Below are positions 18,001 through 26,566 of a stretch of DNA of 64,000 nucleotides, one piece after another. The stretch is from Caryophanales bacterium UBA1188 (GTDB lineage Bacteria; Bacillota_I; Bacilli_A; Izemoplasmatales; UBA1188): NCBI GenBank assembly GCA_002310135.1, contig DBYK01000003.1, forward strand, positions 1 through 64,000. Reading direction: 5' to 3'. Numbering within the stretch: the first letter of the stretch is position 1; every line of letters begins with the position of its first letter. The notes under the pieces are model-generated. The model saw only the letters and a list, made by a program, of their open reading frames with translations. It was not told where the DNA came from and ran no database searches. The position numbers and the translations under genes were made by a program.

Positions 18001-21000
18001 TGACTGTTGAAATCAGTAATTATGATCCAGCTGATACATCACTAGTCGCATCTGGAAATAGTTTTGAATACACAGTTTTAAATGAGGCGGGAGAAGAAGA
18101 AACTGTAGTAGTTAATCAAATGTATAGTGATTATATCAATAAAAATGAATTAATCAGATTCGTTCATGCTTTAATTCAAGTTGGTGATATCACCCAACTT
18201 ATGGATTCATCTAATATGGTTCAAACTATCAAAAATTTAAATGGAGATGCAATAGACGGTTTAGAACATGAAGGAGTAGATGCTCTACCATATTCAAGTT
18301 GGTTATATGTTGAAGGAACATCTACATTCAAGAGTAAGATTGATATTCTTTGTGAATGTACAACTCTAAGATGTACAATATCTAATTTCTTAACTGGAGA
18401 AGATTTTAACAGTGAATTCTTCAAAATTCCTGATGATACAGTTGAATTATTAGATGGCAAATATTACATCAAAGAAAATGAACTTTCTAATTTATTTGAA
18501 TCAATTATCTCTGTAGTTGAAGCAACAAACATCAATAACTTAAGTTCACTAGATTCATCTGTGATGAGCAAGATTGTGAATATGAGAGATTCTAGTATTG
18601 ATAAGATATTTGATTCAACAATACTTTCAACTACATTCTCATCTTTAATCACATCACTCAACACTTTAGAATTACCTATTATTGATGTGGAAGGATATAA
18701 ACCAGTTATAGAAACATCTATAATTAGCGGAATTAATGTAGATAATTCGCTATTATCTAAAACTGCATACGCTATAAATAAAGAAGAATTTAAAGCTATG
18801 CTTCGTTCAATCAAGATCTTATTCCCTAATGGTTTCGATTTAAGTGATTCATCAAGTTTTGATATTTCTAATATACTTGGAAATTTACTTGAACTTGGTT
18901 ATGAAGCTAATAAACCAGGAAGCGTTGGAAGAAGACTCAATCAATTCTTTAGTTCATATATTTTAAAAGCTACTTTATCTAAATATTTAATGGCTTTAGC
19001 TGATACATTCATTATTCCAGAAAACTCATTAGATACAACTTATCAAAGATTATCATATGATAGTGGAACATCAACATATAGTGTTGAAGATTCAATTACG
19101 CTTACAACTGATGAATGTAAGAATATAATTAAAGCTTTAGAAAAGATATTCCCATATAAGAAAGGTGGTCTTGGAGGAGATTCATTTGGAGATTTAGATT
19201 TCGGAAATATTCTAGGCAATATCATGAGTTTATCTGAGAATGACTTAAATGTGTTATTTGGAAGTAACATTTTAAGAGCAACAATGTCAGATGCAATATT
19301 AAAGATTGAAGCAATCATTGTACCAAGCACTGTTGCGGTAAATGAAAAATATCTAGTTAAAGATTCATCAGATAATTATGAATTATCTCTTCTAACTAAA
19401 CCTGTAATAACAAAAGAAGCAGATATAGATTTAATCGTTTCATTGTCCTATATTTTCCCAGATTCAATTGATTTAAGTGGTATAAATGAATCAATTATTA
19501 CTGATTTACTAGGTTTAAGTGAACACGATTTAAATGAGCTCTTTGCATCATCAATTCTAAGAGCAACTATATCTGATAAGATTATGAATGGTGGTAGTGC
19601 AGGATCTGCCCTAGTGGTGCCATTCACATATAATGATGGAGAAAGCCACACAGTATCAGAACTAATCAATAAATTATATAATGATGGTGATAATTATTTA
19701 ACAAGTCCAACATATATAATTGAACAAGTTGATTTAGTTAATCTTGTGAAAGCTATAAGGCTCATATTTGGTGATAGTTTTGATATATCAAGTATAGGTT
19801 TTTCAACATTCAAACAATTATCATCTTTATCTAATGAAGATATTAATACTATAACTTCATCTGTTATTTTAAACGCAACTATATCTGATAAATTATCAGA
19901 TGCATTCTCAGGAGGAGGCTCGACTGAAATCGTTATCCCATCTTCTGTATTAATCCCTTATAGAGATATGACAAATACAAGTGAAGATGTGTATATGATA
20001 AGTGGAGGAGAAATCGCTAAGCTCATAAAATCTATGGGATATTTTGATTTCGAAAATATGGCTGATTCCTCAAGTTCATTCACTGCATTAAAACAACTTA
20101 CTAAGACTACAACATCAGGTCGTCAACAGATTGAAATTATTTTAGATTCTGATGTATTAAAAGCAACTGTTAGTAGTATCTTGCTCACTATGAATATGGG
20201 TATGGATGTTATAGTTCCTGACACTCTTAATATAGTTAGCCCATCAAATAAAGTATATAAACTCAGTATGGAAACTAAGAAATATGCAGTTTCTGATGAT
20301 AATTTATGTACTATTATAAATGGTAATGAAATTGTTAATTTAGTTAATGCTATCAACTTCATAGACACATCAAGCTTATCTGGAAGTGGAGATGGTGCAT
20401 TCAACACTTTAAAAGATTTATTAGGATTTGTGAGTTTAAATAGTGCAGATAGAAAGATTGATGTCGTTTTAGATTCGTTAATTCTAAGAGCTACAATTTC
20501 AAATTATTTGATGTCTATGTCAACTACATCATTTGAAATATTAGTTCCTTTTAATGCTTTAACACTAGAATCAAATGACCTAGATGAGCCAATCCTCTAT
20601 ACCAACTTAAGCGAAGTTGAAAATCATCAAGTAAATGCATATATTATAAAGAGTTCTGAGTTAAAACAATTTATTATTGGTATCGCAAGTTTAGATATTG
20701 ATAAACTCTCTAGTGATCAAGCAAATGCGATAAAGAATTTCAAGAACGCAAGTAGTTATGATAATGATGTTTCTAACATTGAACAAATCGCAAATAGTCA
20801 GATTTTAAGATTTACTATTTCAAATTATTTATTTAAAGAAGCATCTAATATTGGATTTAATGCAATTTCATTCCCTAATAATGATATGCTTGGAAATCAA
20901 TATGCACTTAAATATAATTCACTTTCTAAGACATTTAGTCATGATACAAGTAAATATTATATTAAGACTTATACAATCGGTCTCGAAACAGTTGATGAAC

Positions 21001-23792
21001 TTGTGAATTTCGTAAATGCGTTAAGCTATATCGACATTCAAAATATCGCATCTGATACTTTGAATGCGATATCACAACTCAAATATAATGCTCCTGGTGA
21101 AGCAAATCCTAAGATTGATGAAATCCTAAAATCAGATATCTTAAGATATACATTATCAGAACAGATCTTATCATTCGCGATTGATGGTGGAAATTGGAGA
21201 TTTATAATTCCAAATGAATCATTTGAAAATACTTTAGGTGTAATAAATAAATATCAAGTATTAAATTACTCTTCAAGTACATTTGATGAAATCGAATTAA
21301 TAAAAGTTTATGATATTAAACAATTAATCAATTCACTTGATATCCTAGATTTAGGCAATTTAACTGCAGATGAACTTTTAGGTCTATCTACTGAAGATAT
21401 GGCAGAATTATTATCTTGCACAATCTTTAGAGCAAACATTTCAAATGCATTTGTTACTGCAATTGAAACTAATGATAATATCAATAGTTATAATCCGCTT
21501 GATGATGCTTTAGGTAATGAAATTACCTATAAATCTACACCTAGCGCAAATGATGCACATGAAACAGTATTATATCAAGAATTAATGGATATTATTGAAT
21601 CAATGTCAATTCTAGGCGCAAATAACTTAGGTTCATTCAATATTTCACTTGATACTCTTACAAACTTCTCTGATGATGACCAAGGACTTACTACAATAGA
21701 AGATTATATAGATGATGATGATAATAGAGCTAATGATGTAAATGATGATAGAGCTAGATTCTTAAGGTCTATCTTCATAAGAAATATTATTTCTGGAATC
21801 ATGCATTCAGCTTCAAGACTTGAAGTAAGTTCAATCGCAAAGAGCGTTGATGACACATATAGAACTTTCGGTGGACAAGTAACATGTAGTGATCTCAATT
21901 CACTAACATTCAATGAACTCACTAAAACTTTATCTTGGAAGAGAGCTGATGATGCTACACCAGTAGAATTTTATGGAAGCCCTATTCCATCAACTCAAGC
22001 ATATAAGATTATTATAAATGGTGATATTGATAATCCTATCATAGTAGCACATCCAGCAAGTGGAGATTATGTAACTAAAGATTTATCTTTAGAATTAGCT
22101 GGTGTTGGAGTATATAACATCAAAGTTATTGCTACCGCAGAAACTATTGTTTTAGGTGATTCTTATCCAACACATAAATCAGTGTCTTATAGAACTATAA
22201 ATTCAGAAAGTTCACTTAAATATGTGAATTCATCTTCACTTTCACAAGTTAGTGATGCAACTATCACAACTATAGGAGATAAAGATTTCCTAGAATTCAC
22301 TAAGATTAGTAATGCTAATAGTTATACTATTAAATTCTATGATTCAACTGATGACTCATTGATATTCAGCCAAAATATTAACTCAAAATCTAATGTTAAA
22401 TTTGGTATATCTGATCTATTTGAGGCAGGTTCTTATTACTATACAATTAAAGCAAGCAGTAAGAATGAAGCATATTTAGATTCACCTGTATTCTCATCTT
22501 TGAGTAATTTACTAGATTCTGATAAATATTATTTAGTTGATACAACTCTAAGTCCAGTTTCAATTGAATTAATTGGAAATGAACTAATATTTAGTGATGT
22601 TGATGATTCTAATGATTATGTTGTGACAGTTGACTCAAACCCAATTAATATATTTGAACATTTTAATTCTGTAGTTTTATATGAAGATCCTAATGATTTA
22701 TCAAGTAGATCTTATACTAGATATTCGCTCGATTTAGGTAGTAGCGCAGTAGAAGCATTATTTACAACTGGTTCTCATACAGTAAGAATTAATGCAATAA
22801 ACACAACTAATGCAAATATTCATGAATCAACTAATACTATAGTCATAAATAAATTAGATAATGTTTCATCTATTGCACTTAAGGATGATGGAACTCAAAT
22901 TCTAATTAATAAAGTCGCAAATGCAACTAAATACTTAGTAACTATTAAGAGAATTGAAGGATTAAGTGAAATTGAACAATTATATACTGAAATCGAACCA
23001 ACAGAAGCTCCTATGGTTAGTGTATCAACAAGCCCACTTTATAAAGGATTTAGATATAAAGTAATAGTTGAGCCTATTATGATTAGTGGTAATTATCTAT
23101 CTGAATCATATGAAGATATAATTACTTATAAGAATAAACTCTCTACTGCAAGTCATCATATGATTAGCGATGATTTGATACTTGAATTTAGACATGATGA
23201 AAACGCAACTTCATATGATATCAATCTTTATAAATATAATTCAGGAACTGAAGTATTCGATTTAGTAGATACAAAGACTACAAATAGTTATATAGTTGAT
23301 TTAGCTACTTTATTTAGTGATTACACATTCAATAAAGATAGCAAATACAAAGTAACTGTAGTATCTAAATCATCTAATCCAATCTATGATGATTCGAATG
23401 AATCAATAGGCAAAGAATTCAGCCTAACTAATCTAGATAGAATTAGCGAAGTAGAGCTTATAGAAAATATAGAAGGCGAAATCTTAGTAAGTTTCAGTGC
23501 TATAGAACACGCATATTCTTACAGAATTGAAATTAGAAAAGAAGTTATAACAGAAGGTGTTTCATCATATGATATATTTGATGAATTCCATGTATTATTA
23601 ACTTCAGAGCACTTAAGTATAGAAGATGGTGTTGTCACAATCAATATTGATGAGGCAAGAAATGAAATCGAATACGAAGAAAGTGAAGGAAAAGAAATCG
23701 CATATAGAATCACAATCTATGCAGAAGCTTCACCTCTACAAAGTGCTTATATAGAATCTAAAGCATCTACTCAAGTAGAATTCTATAAATAA
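15078..23792 (+). CDS. Giant CvpA-like membrane-anchored repeat protein
   Basis: This 2904-residue protein is by far the largest in the window. The first 210 residues hold four or five membrane helices. A segment DPLLGFFCGLLNG (about 176-188) matches the CvpA/colicin-V-production fold. An acidic region (about 215-380) and further helical sequence follow. About 13 units of 85-150 residues (mostly 95-115) then repeat between roughly residues 940 and 2240, each ending in a motif like S-x-I-L-R-A-T-I-S. The last 550 residues form about six FN3-like beta units. No LPXTG anchor, catalytic motif or cleavable signal is seen. AAAGGAGGT precedes the ATG at 15078; a TTG one codon earlier is the alternative start. 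The frame is intact over 8.7 kb, so it is under selection. Function unknown; a surface scaffold or adhesin is an inference. Confidence 0.8.
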   Translation: MEIIDKILNYVDIFMPVFNILLYVIICIPFLYQSLKGIEKGYKITMWRLLVRLVYLLVFILTLNLVANYLFLSENLFNLPSWLESQIYRTSSDTTVTFKDLSGVIVDNTISGLGTEVNIDGAYLRGLVDSLVLYALKIVYMVLYFLILVPVFKFIMLIIFSIFFKGRKLFRNFNKDPLLGFFCGLLNGATKAFVIMVFMGGFFSLIGYSGEIKHLNEEVNNTDSSSETVTTTEALSYNNSSFDIILLDEGEGDGEAGLPIGLDEVTPFIKYAGKILDRLVQINFCWSDNVIVKATKCVYVEDENGEKVDVLTRVFDDIIYMEYTIDQSTNGSTHEEDELENTSLNLLDNEEEEYQPLKYKINFVSEFNRLLNAVFYIIDNDDLISDEGEIDFKKLDGGRIEEAFNNLSDLELPKIFVAIGIDTLIGYLEESSDSLHMTESEKNQLLSADFTGDISKLGKFIGGLCDLGLGYFIDDMIDGGSIASEEGFNIDKILDIFRGYKATGETDDEFSQRVTQARNKIINSLSDLEIIKKGTKILTNYLFNGMLKDTLSEFGLDEENINIPDEDRNDPNYERKTYIESIINTIDLSSDIGKMVEMLFDVADYNNGEGKLMDSINSFFNFTGEGGSGSSSSSIDADEFAEFINVSIIGKFGRMSIIQVGMDCAVKILLNTLSQDEENTFSKYLSEENIFHSYIDWGDEIGVKIPNVVTAIIQSDFISLFFSGGETNIMDQLWAKDSLKALLEPSINALFSLKLLANLEDTCLKPLIDDLLQSFSTEGFSIEVGDKLGQEGHRIGDELLLFLGIFDDMIGAAKESGCTSISDLTSNMDYIINGIAAVDGVDLEKSQIFGPTVVGLLTSFETDMLVVPYISKDPNWYTTFNDEGEVVKYGELYNIVNAIGACKDLIIDIINSTTSGEGSGVDTIINIIKSIHDEEIERLFSSVTLQATITKLLNQFSSGEGGFSISIPKTSQTMMTVEISNYDPADTSLVASGNSFEYTVLNEAGEEETVVVNQMYSDYINKNELIRFVHALIQVGDITQLMDSSNMVQTIKNLNGDAIDGLEHEGVDALPYSSWLYVEGTSTFKSKIDILCECTTLRCTISNFLTGEDFNSEFFKIPDDTVELLDGKYYIKENELSNLFESIISVVEATNINNLSSLDSSVMSKIVNMRDSSIDKIFDSTILSTTFSSLITSLNTLELPIIDVEGYKPVIETSIISGINVDNSLLSKTAYAINKEEFKAMLRSIKILFPNGFDLSDSSSFDISNILGNLLELGYEANKPGSVGRRLNQFFSSYILKATLSKYLMALADTFIIPENSLDTTYQRLSYDSGTSTYSVEDSITLTTDECKNIIKALEKIFPYKKGGLGGDSFGDLDFGNILGNIMSLSENDLNVLFGSNILRATMSDAILKIEAIIVPSTVAVNEKYLVKDSSDNYELSLLTKPVITKEADIDLIVSLSYIFPDSIDLSGINESIITDLLGLSEHDLNELFASSILRATISDKIMNGGSAGSALVVPFTYNDGESHTVSELINKLYNDGDNYLTSPTYIIEQVDLVNLVKAIRLIFGDSFDISSIGFSTFKQLSSLSNEDINTITSSVILNATISDKLSDAFSGGGSTEIVIPSSVLIPYRDMTNTSEDVYMISGGEIAKLIKSMGYFDFENMADSSSSFTALKQLTKTTTSGRQQIEIILDSDVLKATVSSILLTMNMGMDVIVPDTLNIVSPSNKVYKLSMETKKYAVSDDNLCTIINGNEIVNLVNAINFIDTSSLSGSGDGAFNTLKDLLGFVSLNSADRKIDVVLDSLILRATISNYLMSMSTTSFEILVPFNALTLESNDLDEPILYTNLSEVENHQVNAYIIKSSELKQFIIGIASLDIDKLSSDQANAIKNFKNASSYDNDVSNIEQIANSQILRFTISNYLFKEASNIGFNAISFPNNDMLGNQYALKYNSLSKTFSHDTSKYYIKTYTIGLETVDELVNFVNALSYIDIQNIASDTLNAISQLKYNAPGEANPKIDEILKSDILRYTLSEQILSFAIDGGNWRFIIPNESFENTLGVINKYQVLNYSSSTFDEIELIKVYDIKQLINSLDILDLGNLTADELLGLSTEDMAELLSCTIFRANISNAFVTAIETNDNINSYNPLDDALGNEITYKSTPSANDAHETVLYQELMDIIESMSILGANNLGSFNISLDTLTNFSDDDQGLTTIEDYIDDDDNRANDVNDDRARFLRSIFIRNIISGIMHSASRLEVSSIAKSVDDTYRTFGGQVTCSDLNSLTFNELTKTLSWKRADDATPVEFYGSPIPSTQAYKIIINGDIDNPIIVAHPASGDYVTKDLSLELAGVGVYNIKVIATAETIVLGDSYPTHKSVSYRTINSESSLKYVNSSSLSQVSDATITTIGDKDFLEFTKISNANSYTIKFYDSTDDSLIFSQNINSKSNVKFGISDLFEAGSYYYTIKASSKNEAYLDSPVFSSLSNLLDSDKYYLVDTTLSPVSIELIGNELIFSDVDDSNDYVVTVDSNPINIFEHFNSVVLYEDPNDLSSRSYTRYSLDLGSSAVEALFTTGSHTVRINAINTTNANIHESTNTIVINKLDNVSSIALKDDGTQILINKVANATKYLVTIKRIEGLSEIEQLYTEIEPTEAPMVSVSTSPLYKGFRYKVIVEPIMISGNYLSESYEDIITYKNKLSTASHHMISDDLILEFRHDENATSYDINLYKYNSGTEVFDLVDTKTTNSYIVDLATLFSDYTFNKDSKYKVTVVSKSSNPIYDDSNESIGKEFSLTNLDRISEVELIENIEGEILVSFSAIEHAYSYRIEIRKEVITEGVSSYDIFDEFHVLLTSEHLSIEDGVVTINIDEARNEIEYEESEGKEIAYRITIYAEASPLQSAYIESKASTQVEFYK
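17890..21810 (+). repeat. Tandem protein-level repeats in the giant gene
   Basis: Motifs of the form I-L-R-A-T-I-S recur at about 17899, 18355, 18612, 18952, 19260, 19545, 19857, 20145, 20470, 20790, 21130, 21415 and 21770. Most units are 285-340 bp apart. Variants include ILRATISDKI, ILNATISDKL, VLKATVSSIL and ILRFTISNYL. The units are divergent at DNA level, which argues for an old, functional repeat rather than recent duplication. Confidence 0.75.
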
Positions 23793-23803
23793 TTTATAAG
23801 ACT

Positions 23804-23829
23804 AAGTGGTATTATATATACCACTTTTT
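23804..23829 (+). terminator. Intrinsic terminator after the giant gene
   Basis: AAGTGGTAT (23804-23812) pairs with ATACCACTT (23818-23826) around TATAT and is followed by TTTC. Confidence 0.85.
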
Positions 23830-23953
23830 CTTTAGCCTAAATTTCCTTTATAAGAGATTATTAGATAAAGCAATAATTTCTATTAAACTATACATAAAAC
23901 TTTTAAAATAGAGTAATTTAATGTATAATTTATTTGTTTATAGGTGAAGTTAA

Positions 23954-25255
23954 ATGTTTATTGATGAAACTATCCTTAAAATTGTATCTGGACATGGTGG
24001 CGACGGTGCAGTCGCTTTTAGGCATGAAAAATATATGGAGAAGGGTGGCCCATCAGGTGGCAATGGTGGAAAGGGTGGATCTATTATATTCATCGCAAGG
24101 ACAAATGAAAATACCCTATTACCGCTAAGATATAAAAGAATTATAAAAGCTGAAAATGGTGAAAACGGTAAAATCAAGAATATGACAGGCAAAAGTGGTG
24201 AAGATACAATAATAAATGTTCCACTTGGCACTCAAATTATAAACAATAAAACAAATGAACTTATTTGTGATTTAACTATTGCTGATGAACCTGTAGAAGT
24301 CTTAAAAGGTGGTAAAGGCGGAAGAGGCAACGCAGAATTCGCTAACTCAAGGAATAAAGCACCTAAATTTTCAGAACCAGGTGGACCATCAGAAGAACTT
24401 GAAATTAGACTGGTCTTAAAGGTGCTTGCGGATGCTGGACTTGTGGGCTTGCCTAGTGTTGGAAAATCTACCATTATTTCAGTTATCTCTGAATGTAAGC
24501 CAAAAATAGCTTCATATCATTTCACAACTTTAAATCCTAATTTAGGAATGGTTCAAGTAAGTGATGGAAGGTCATTTGTATGTGCAGATCTTCCAGGCTT
24601 AATTGAAGGTGCATCAAGTGGACTAGGTCTTGGTTTTCAATTCCTAAAACATGTTGAAAGAACTAAAGTAATTATTCATGTTTTAGATGGTGATAAAATA
24701 GAAGGAAATCTATTTAATGATTATGAAACTATCCTTAATGAACTTAAAATTTATGATGAAAACATCCTCAAAAAAGGACAACTAATAGTTATTAATAAAA
24801 GTGATTCTCCTCATTTTAATGATAATAAAAACAACTTTATAAAAGATTATAAAAATAAATATAAAGAAGAACCTGAAATCATTATAATAAGCGCGATATT
24901 AAATGAAGGAATGGACAATTTAATATATAAAATTGCTGACTTAATAGACTCAGAAAACGAAAAAATAGAAATAGTTACTAGTGAAGAAAGCTTCAAAGAA
25001 TACAAATTTGTAAGTGATGAAGAAAAAGGAAAAGGCTTTACTGTAACAAAAGATTATGAAAATCTAGTTTATGTAGTAAGTGGACCTATTATAGATGAAT
25101 TAATGAGAACATTTAGGCAAGATAATCAAGATTCTGTCCTTAAGTTCGCCAAAACCTTAAAGAAATTAGGAGTTGAAGAAGAACTTAAGATTAATGGTTG
25201 CCAAAATGGTGATATAGTAAGAATAGGTAAGATTGATTTTGAATTCAATGATTAG
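23954..25255 (+). CDS. obg: Obg/CgtA GTPase
   Basis: This 433-residue GTPase binds the 50S subunit and links ribosome assembly to the stringent response. The glycine-rich Obg fold is at 1-158 (GHGGDGAVAFRHEKY, GGPSGGNGGKGG). The G domain follows with GLPSVGKST (G1), DLPGLIEGAS (G3) and NKSD (G4). A C-terminal OCT domain runs from about 350 to 433. A TATAAT box at 23924-23929 is a candidate -10 element; its -35 is weak. The gene normally follows rpmA directly; here 10 kb of membrane-protein genes intervene. ruvA starts 8 bp after its stop. Confidence 0.96.
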   Translation: MFIDETILKIVSGHGGDGAVAFRHEKYMEKGGPSGGNGGKGGSIIFIARTNENTLLPLRYKRIIKAENGENGKIKNMTGKSGEDTIINVPLGTQIINNKTNELICDLTIADEPVEVLKGGKGGRGNAEFANSRNKAPKFSEPGGPSEELEIRLVLKVLADAGLVGLPSVGKSTIISVISECKPKIASYHFTTLNPNLGMVQVSDGRSFVCADLPGLIEGASSGLGLGFQFLKHVERTKVIIHVLDGDKIEGNLFNDYETILNELKIYDENILKKGQLIVINKSDSPHFNDNKNNFIKDYKNKYKEEPEIIIISAILNEGMDNLIYKIADLIDSENEKIEIVTSEESFKEYKFVSDEEKGKGFTVTKDYENLVYVVSGPIIDELMRTFRQDNQDSVLKFAKTLKKLGVEEELKINGCQNGDIVRIGKIDFEFND

Positions 25256-25263
25256 GAGTAATT

Positions 25264-25818
25264 ATGTACGATTATTTAATAGGAATAGTTTCTGAAATAC
25301 AAAAAGATTCTGTAGTAATAGAAGTAAATAATGTAGGCTATAAAGTATATTCACCAAATCCATATTCATTTGTTTTAGATGACAAAGTTAAAGTTTATAC
25401 ATATTTGCACATAAAAGATGAGATTTTGACACTTTATGGATTTTTATCAATTGAAGAAAAAAAATTATTTATGGATTTAATAAGCGTTTCTGGAATCGGC
25501 CCAAAGAGCGCAATAGCGATGCTCGCAACTGGATCAGTCCAAAATATCGCTCAAGCCATAAATAAAGGTGATGCGAAATATTTATGTAAATTTCCTGGTA
25601 TAGGAATGAAATCAGCTCAACAAATTATTCTAGACTTAAAAGGTAAGGTTGAGGTTAAATCGGGTCATGGAAATTATTTGGTACTTGATGAGGTTAGAGA
25701 TGCGCTTCAAATTCTCGGCTATTCAGATAAAGATATAAATAAAGTTTTACCAACTCTAGATTCAACTAAACAAACAAGCGAACTTGTAAGAGAAGCTTTA
25801 CAAAGAATATTAGGTTAA
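25264..25818 (+). CDS. ruvA: Holliday junction branch-migration protein RuvA
   Basis: This 184-residue protein has the three RuvA parts: an OB fold (about 1-62), tandem helix-hairpin-helix motifs (GIGPKSA at about 79-85 and FPGIGMKSAQQ at about 113-123) and a small C-terminal domain (about 137-184) that contacts RuvB. RuvA holds the four-way junction flat while the RuvB motor drives migration. ruvB, its usual next gene, is not in this window; a 748-bp non-coding gap and rarA follow. It shares a transcript with obg, judging by the 8-bp gap. Confidence 0.95.
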   Translation: MYDYLIGIVSEIQKDSVVIEVNNVGYKVYSPNPYSFVLDDKVKVYTYLHIKDEILTLYGFLSIEEKKLFMDLISVSGIGPKSAIAMLATGSVQNIAQAINKGDAKYLCKFPGIGMKSAQQIILDLKGKVEVKSGHGNYLVLDEVRDALQILGYSDKDINKVLPTLDSTKQTSELVREALQRILG

Positions 25819-25825
25819 AATTTCT

Positions 25826-25905
25826 AAGTGCTCAAAATCGGACGTAAATTTAATTTTATGGGTAATTATTCATATTTTGGACGATTAGACCGATTAGAGG
25901 CACTT
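25826..25905 (+). other. Long-range inverted repeat, candidate structured RNA
   Basis: AAGTGC (25826-25831) and AATCGG (25836-25841) pair with CCGATT (25890-25895) and GCACTT (25900-25905). This gives two perfect 6-bp helices around a small internal loop, closing a 48-nt apical region. TTTT follows the outer arm. It could be a long ruvA terminator or a small structured RNA. No family match can be claimed. Confidence 0.35.
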
Positions 25906-25952
25906 TTGTACTATAATTAATAAAACTAACAAGAGTAGTAATAAATACATAG

Positions 25953-25985
25953 AAAATCACTATAAATAAATGGTGATTTTTTTAT
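25953..25985 (+). terminator. Intrinsic terminator after obg-ruvA
   Basis: AAAATCAC (25953-25960) pairs with GTGATTTT (25973-25980), with a 12-nt loop and a further TTT run. It ends transcription before the dif region. Confidence 0.8.
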
Positions 25986-26135
25986 TATCTAAAAATATTA
26001 ATTTCATACGTTAAGTAACCCATTTTAAATTTATATCCCAGATTTTAGGCAAAAATAAGAGGCTTTCAATTGATTTACATTTTACACGTTTTACACAACG
26101 TAACTATATTTGGCTAGATTTAGCAGTATTTATTT

Positions 26136-26163
26136 AGTTAACATAATATACATTATAGGAAGT
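26136..26163. other. dif: dif site for XerCD chromosome-dimer resolution
   Basis: This 28-bp site reads, in order, an AGTTAACATAA arm (26136-26146), a 6-bp core TATACA (26147-26152) and a TTATAGGAAGT arm (26153-26163). The 19-bp stretch TTAACATAATATACATTAT (26138-26156) equals my recollection of the XerD half and core of Escherichia coli dif, read on the opposite strand. Against Bacillus subtilis dif, also recalled, 25 of 28 positions agree. By that comparison the left arm is the XerD side and the right arm the XerC side. It lies in the only long non-coding gap of the left arm, close to the switch in gene orientation, as expected at a replication terminus. Confidence 0.92.
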
Positions 26164-26212
26164 TATTTGAGTTTTCCATTTTCCTTGTTATAAGTATAAA
26201 TATCTATATTAA

Positions 26213-26253
26213 AAACATCAATGAATATGAATATCAAGCAAAATATGATGTTT
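26213..26253 (-). terminator. Possible terminator on the minus strand
   Basis: AAACATCA (26213-26220) and TGATGTTT (26246-26253) pair; on the minus strand the stem runs into TTTTT. It would end a minus-strand transcript coming from the 26320-26520 open frame. Confidence 0.35.
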
Positions 26254-26319
26254 AAAAACCTCTAATTATAGTCATATATTATTGTTTGACGCCATTTATC
26301 CTTAATATATCATCAGTTA

Positions 26320-26520
26320 TCATATTTCTTCCACTTTCACCCCCAAATCTGCCTTATTTTTCATTAGTTGAACCATATTAGGGTAAATTATCCTATTAAT
26401 ATATTTAAATAATTTACACTTAAATTTTACTTTTCCTATTTTTACTACTTCTTCGCTTATAATATGTGGTGTAAAAATAAAAAAATATCTTATTTTATTT
26501 GACCTAAAAACATATATTAA
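26320..26520 (-). pseudogene. Possible gene remnant next to dif
   Basis: A 66-codon frame without an early start codon stays open on the minus strand between stops at 26521-26523 and 26320-26322. Its end, MVQLMKNKADLGVKVEEI, looks protein-like, and a short ATG frame overlaps its stop (ATGA) for 13 more codons. A possible terminator follows at 26213-26253. I do not recognise the protein. A decayed gene is possible, but chance openness in AT-rich DNA cannot be excluded. Confidence 0.25.
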
Positions 26521-26566
26521 TTACTTATTTTTATATTATGTTATAATTTACTTGTGAGGAATTATT

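Noticed and set aside
17890..21810. CRISPR array or DNA repeats in the giant gene
   Set aside because: The repeats exist only at protein level, are about 100 codons long and keep one reading frame.
15078..23792. Phage tape-measure protein or fused peptide synthetase
   Set aside because: No phage genes or adenylation/condensation motifs are present; the N-terminus is a CvpA-like membrane domain and the C-terminus is FN3-like.
25906..25985. tracrRNA or CRISPR-like element
   Set aside because: A GTACTATAAT-like stretch and a hairpin suggested it, but there is no repeat array and no cas gene in the window.
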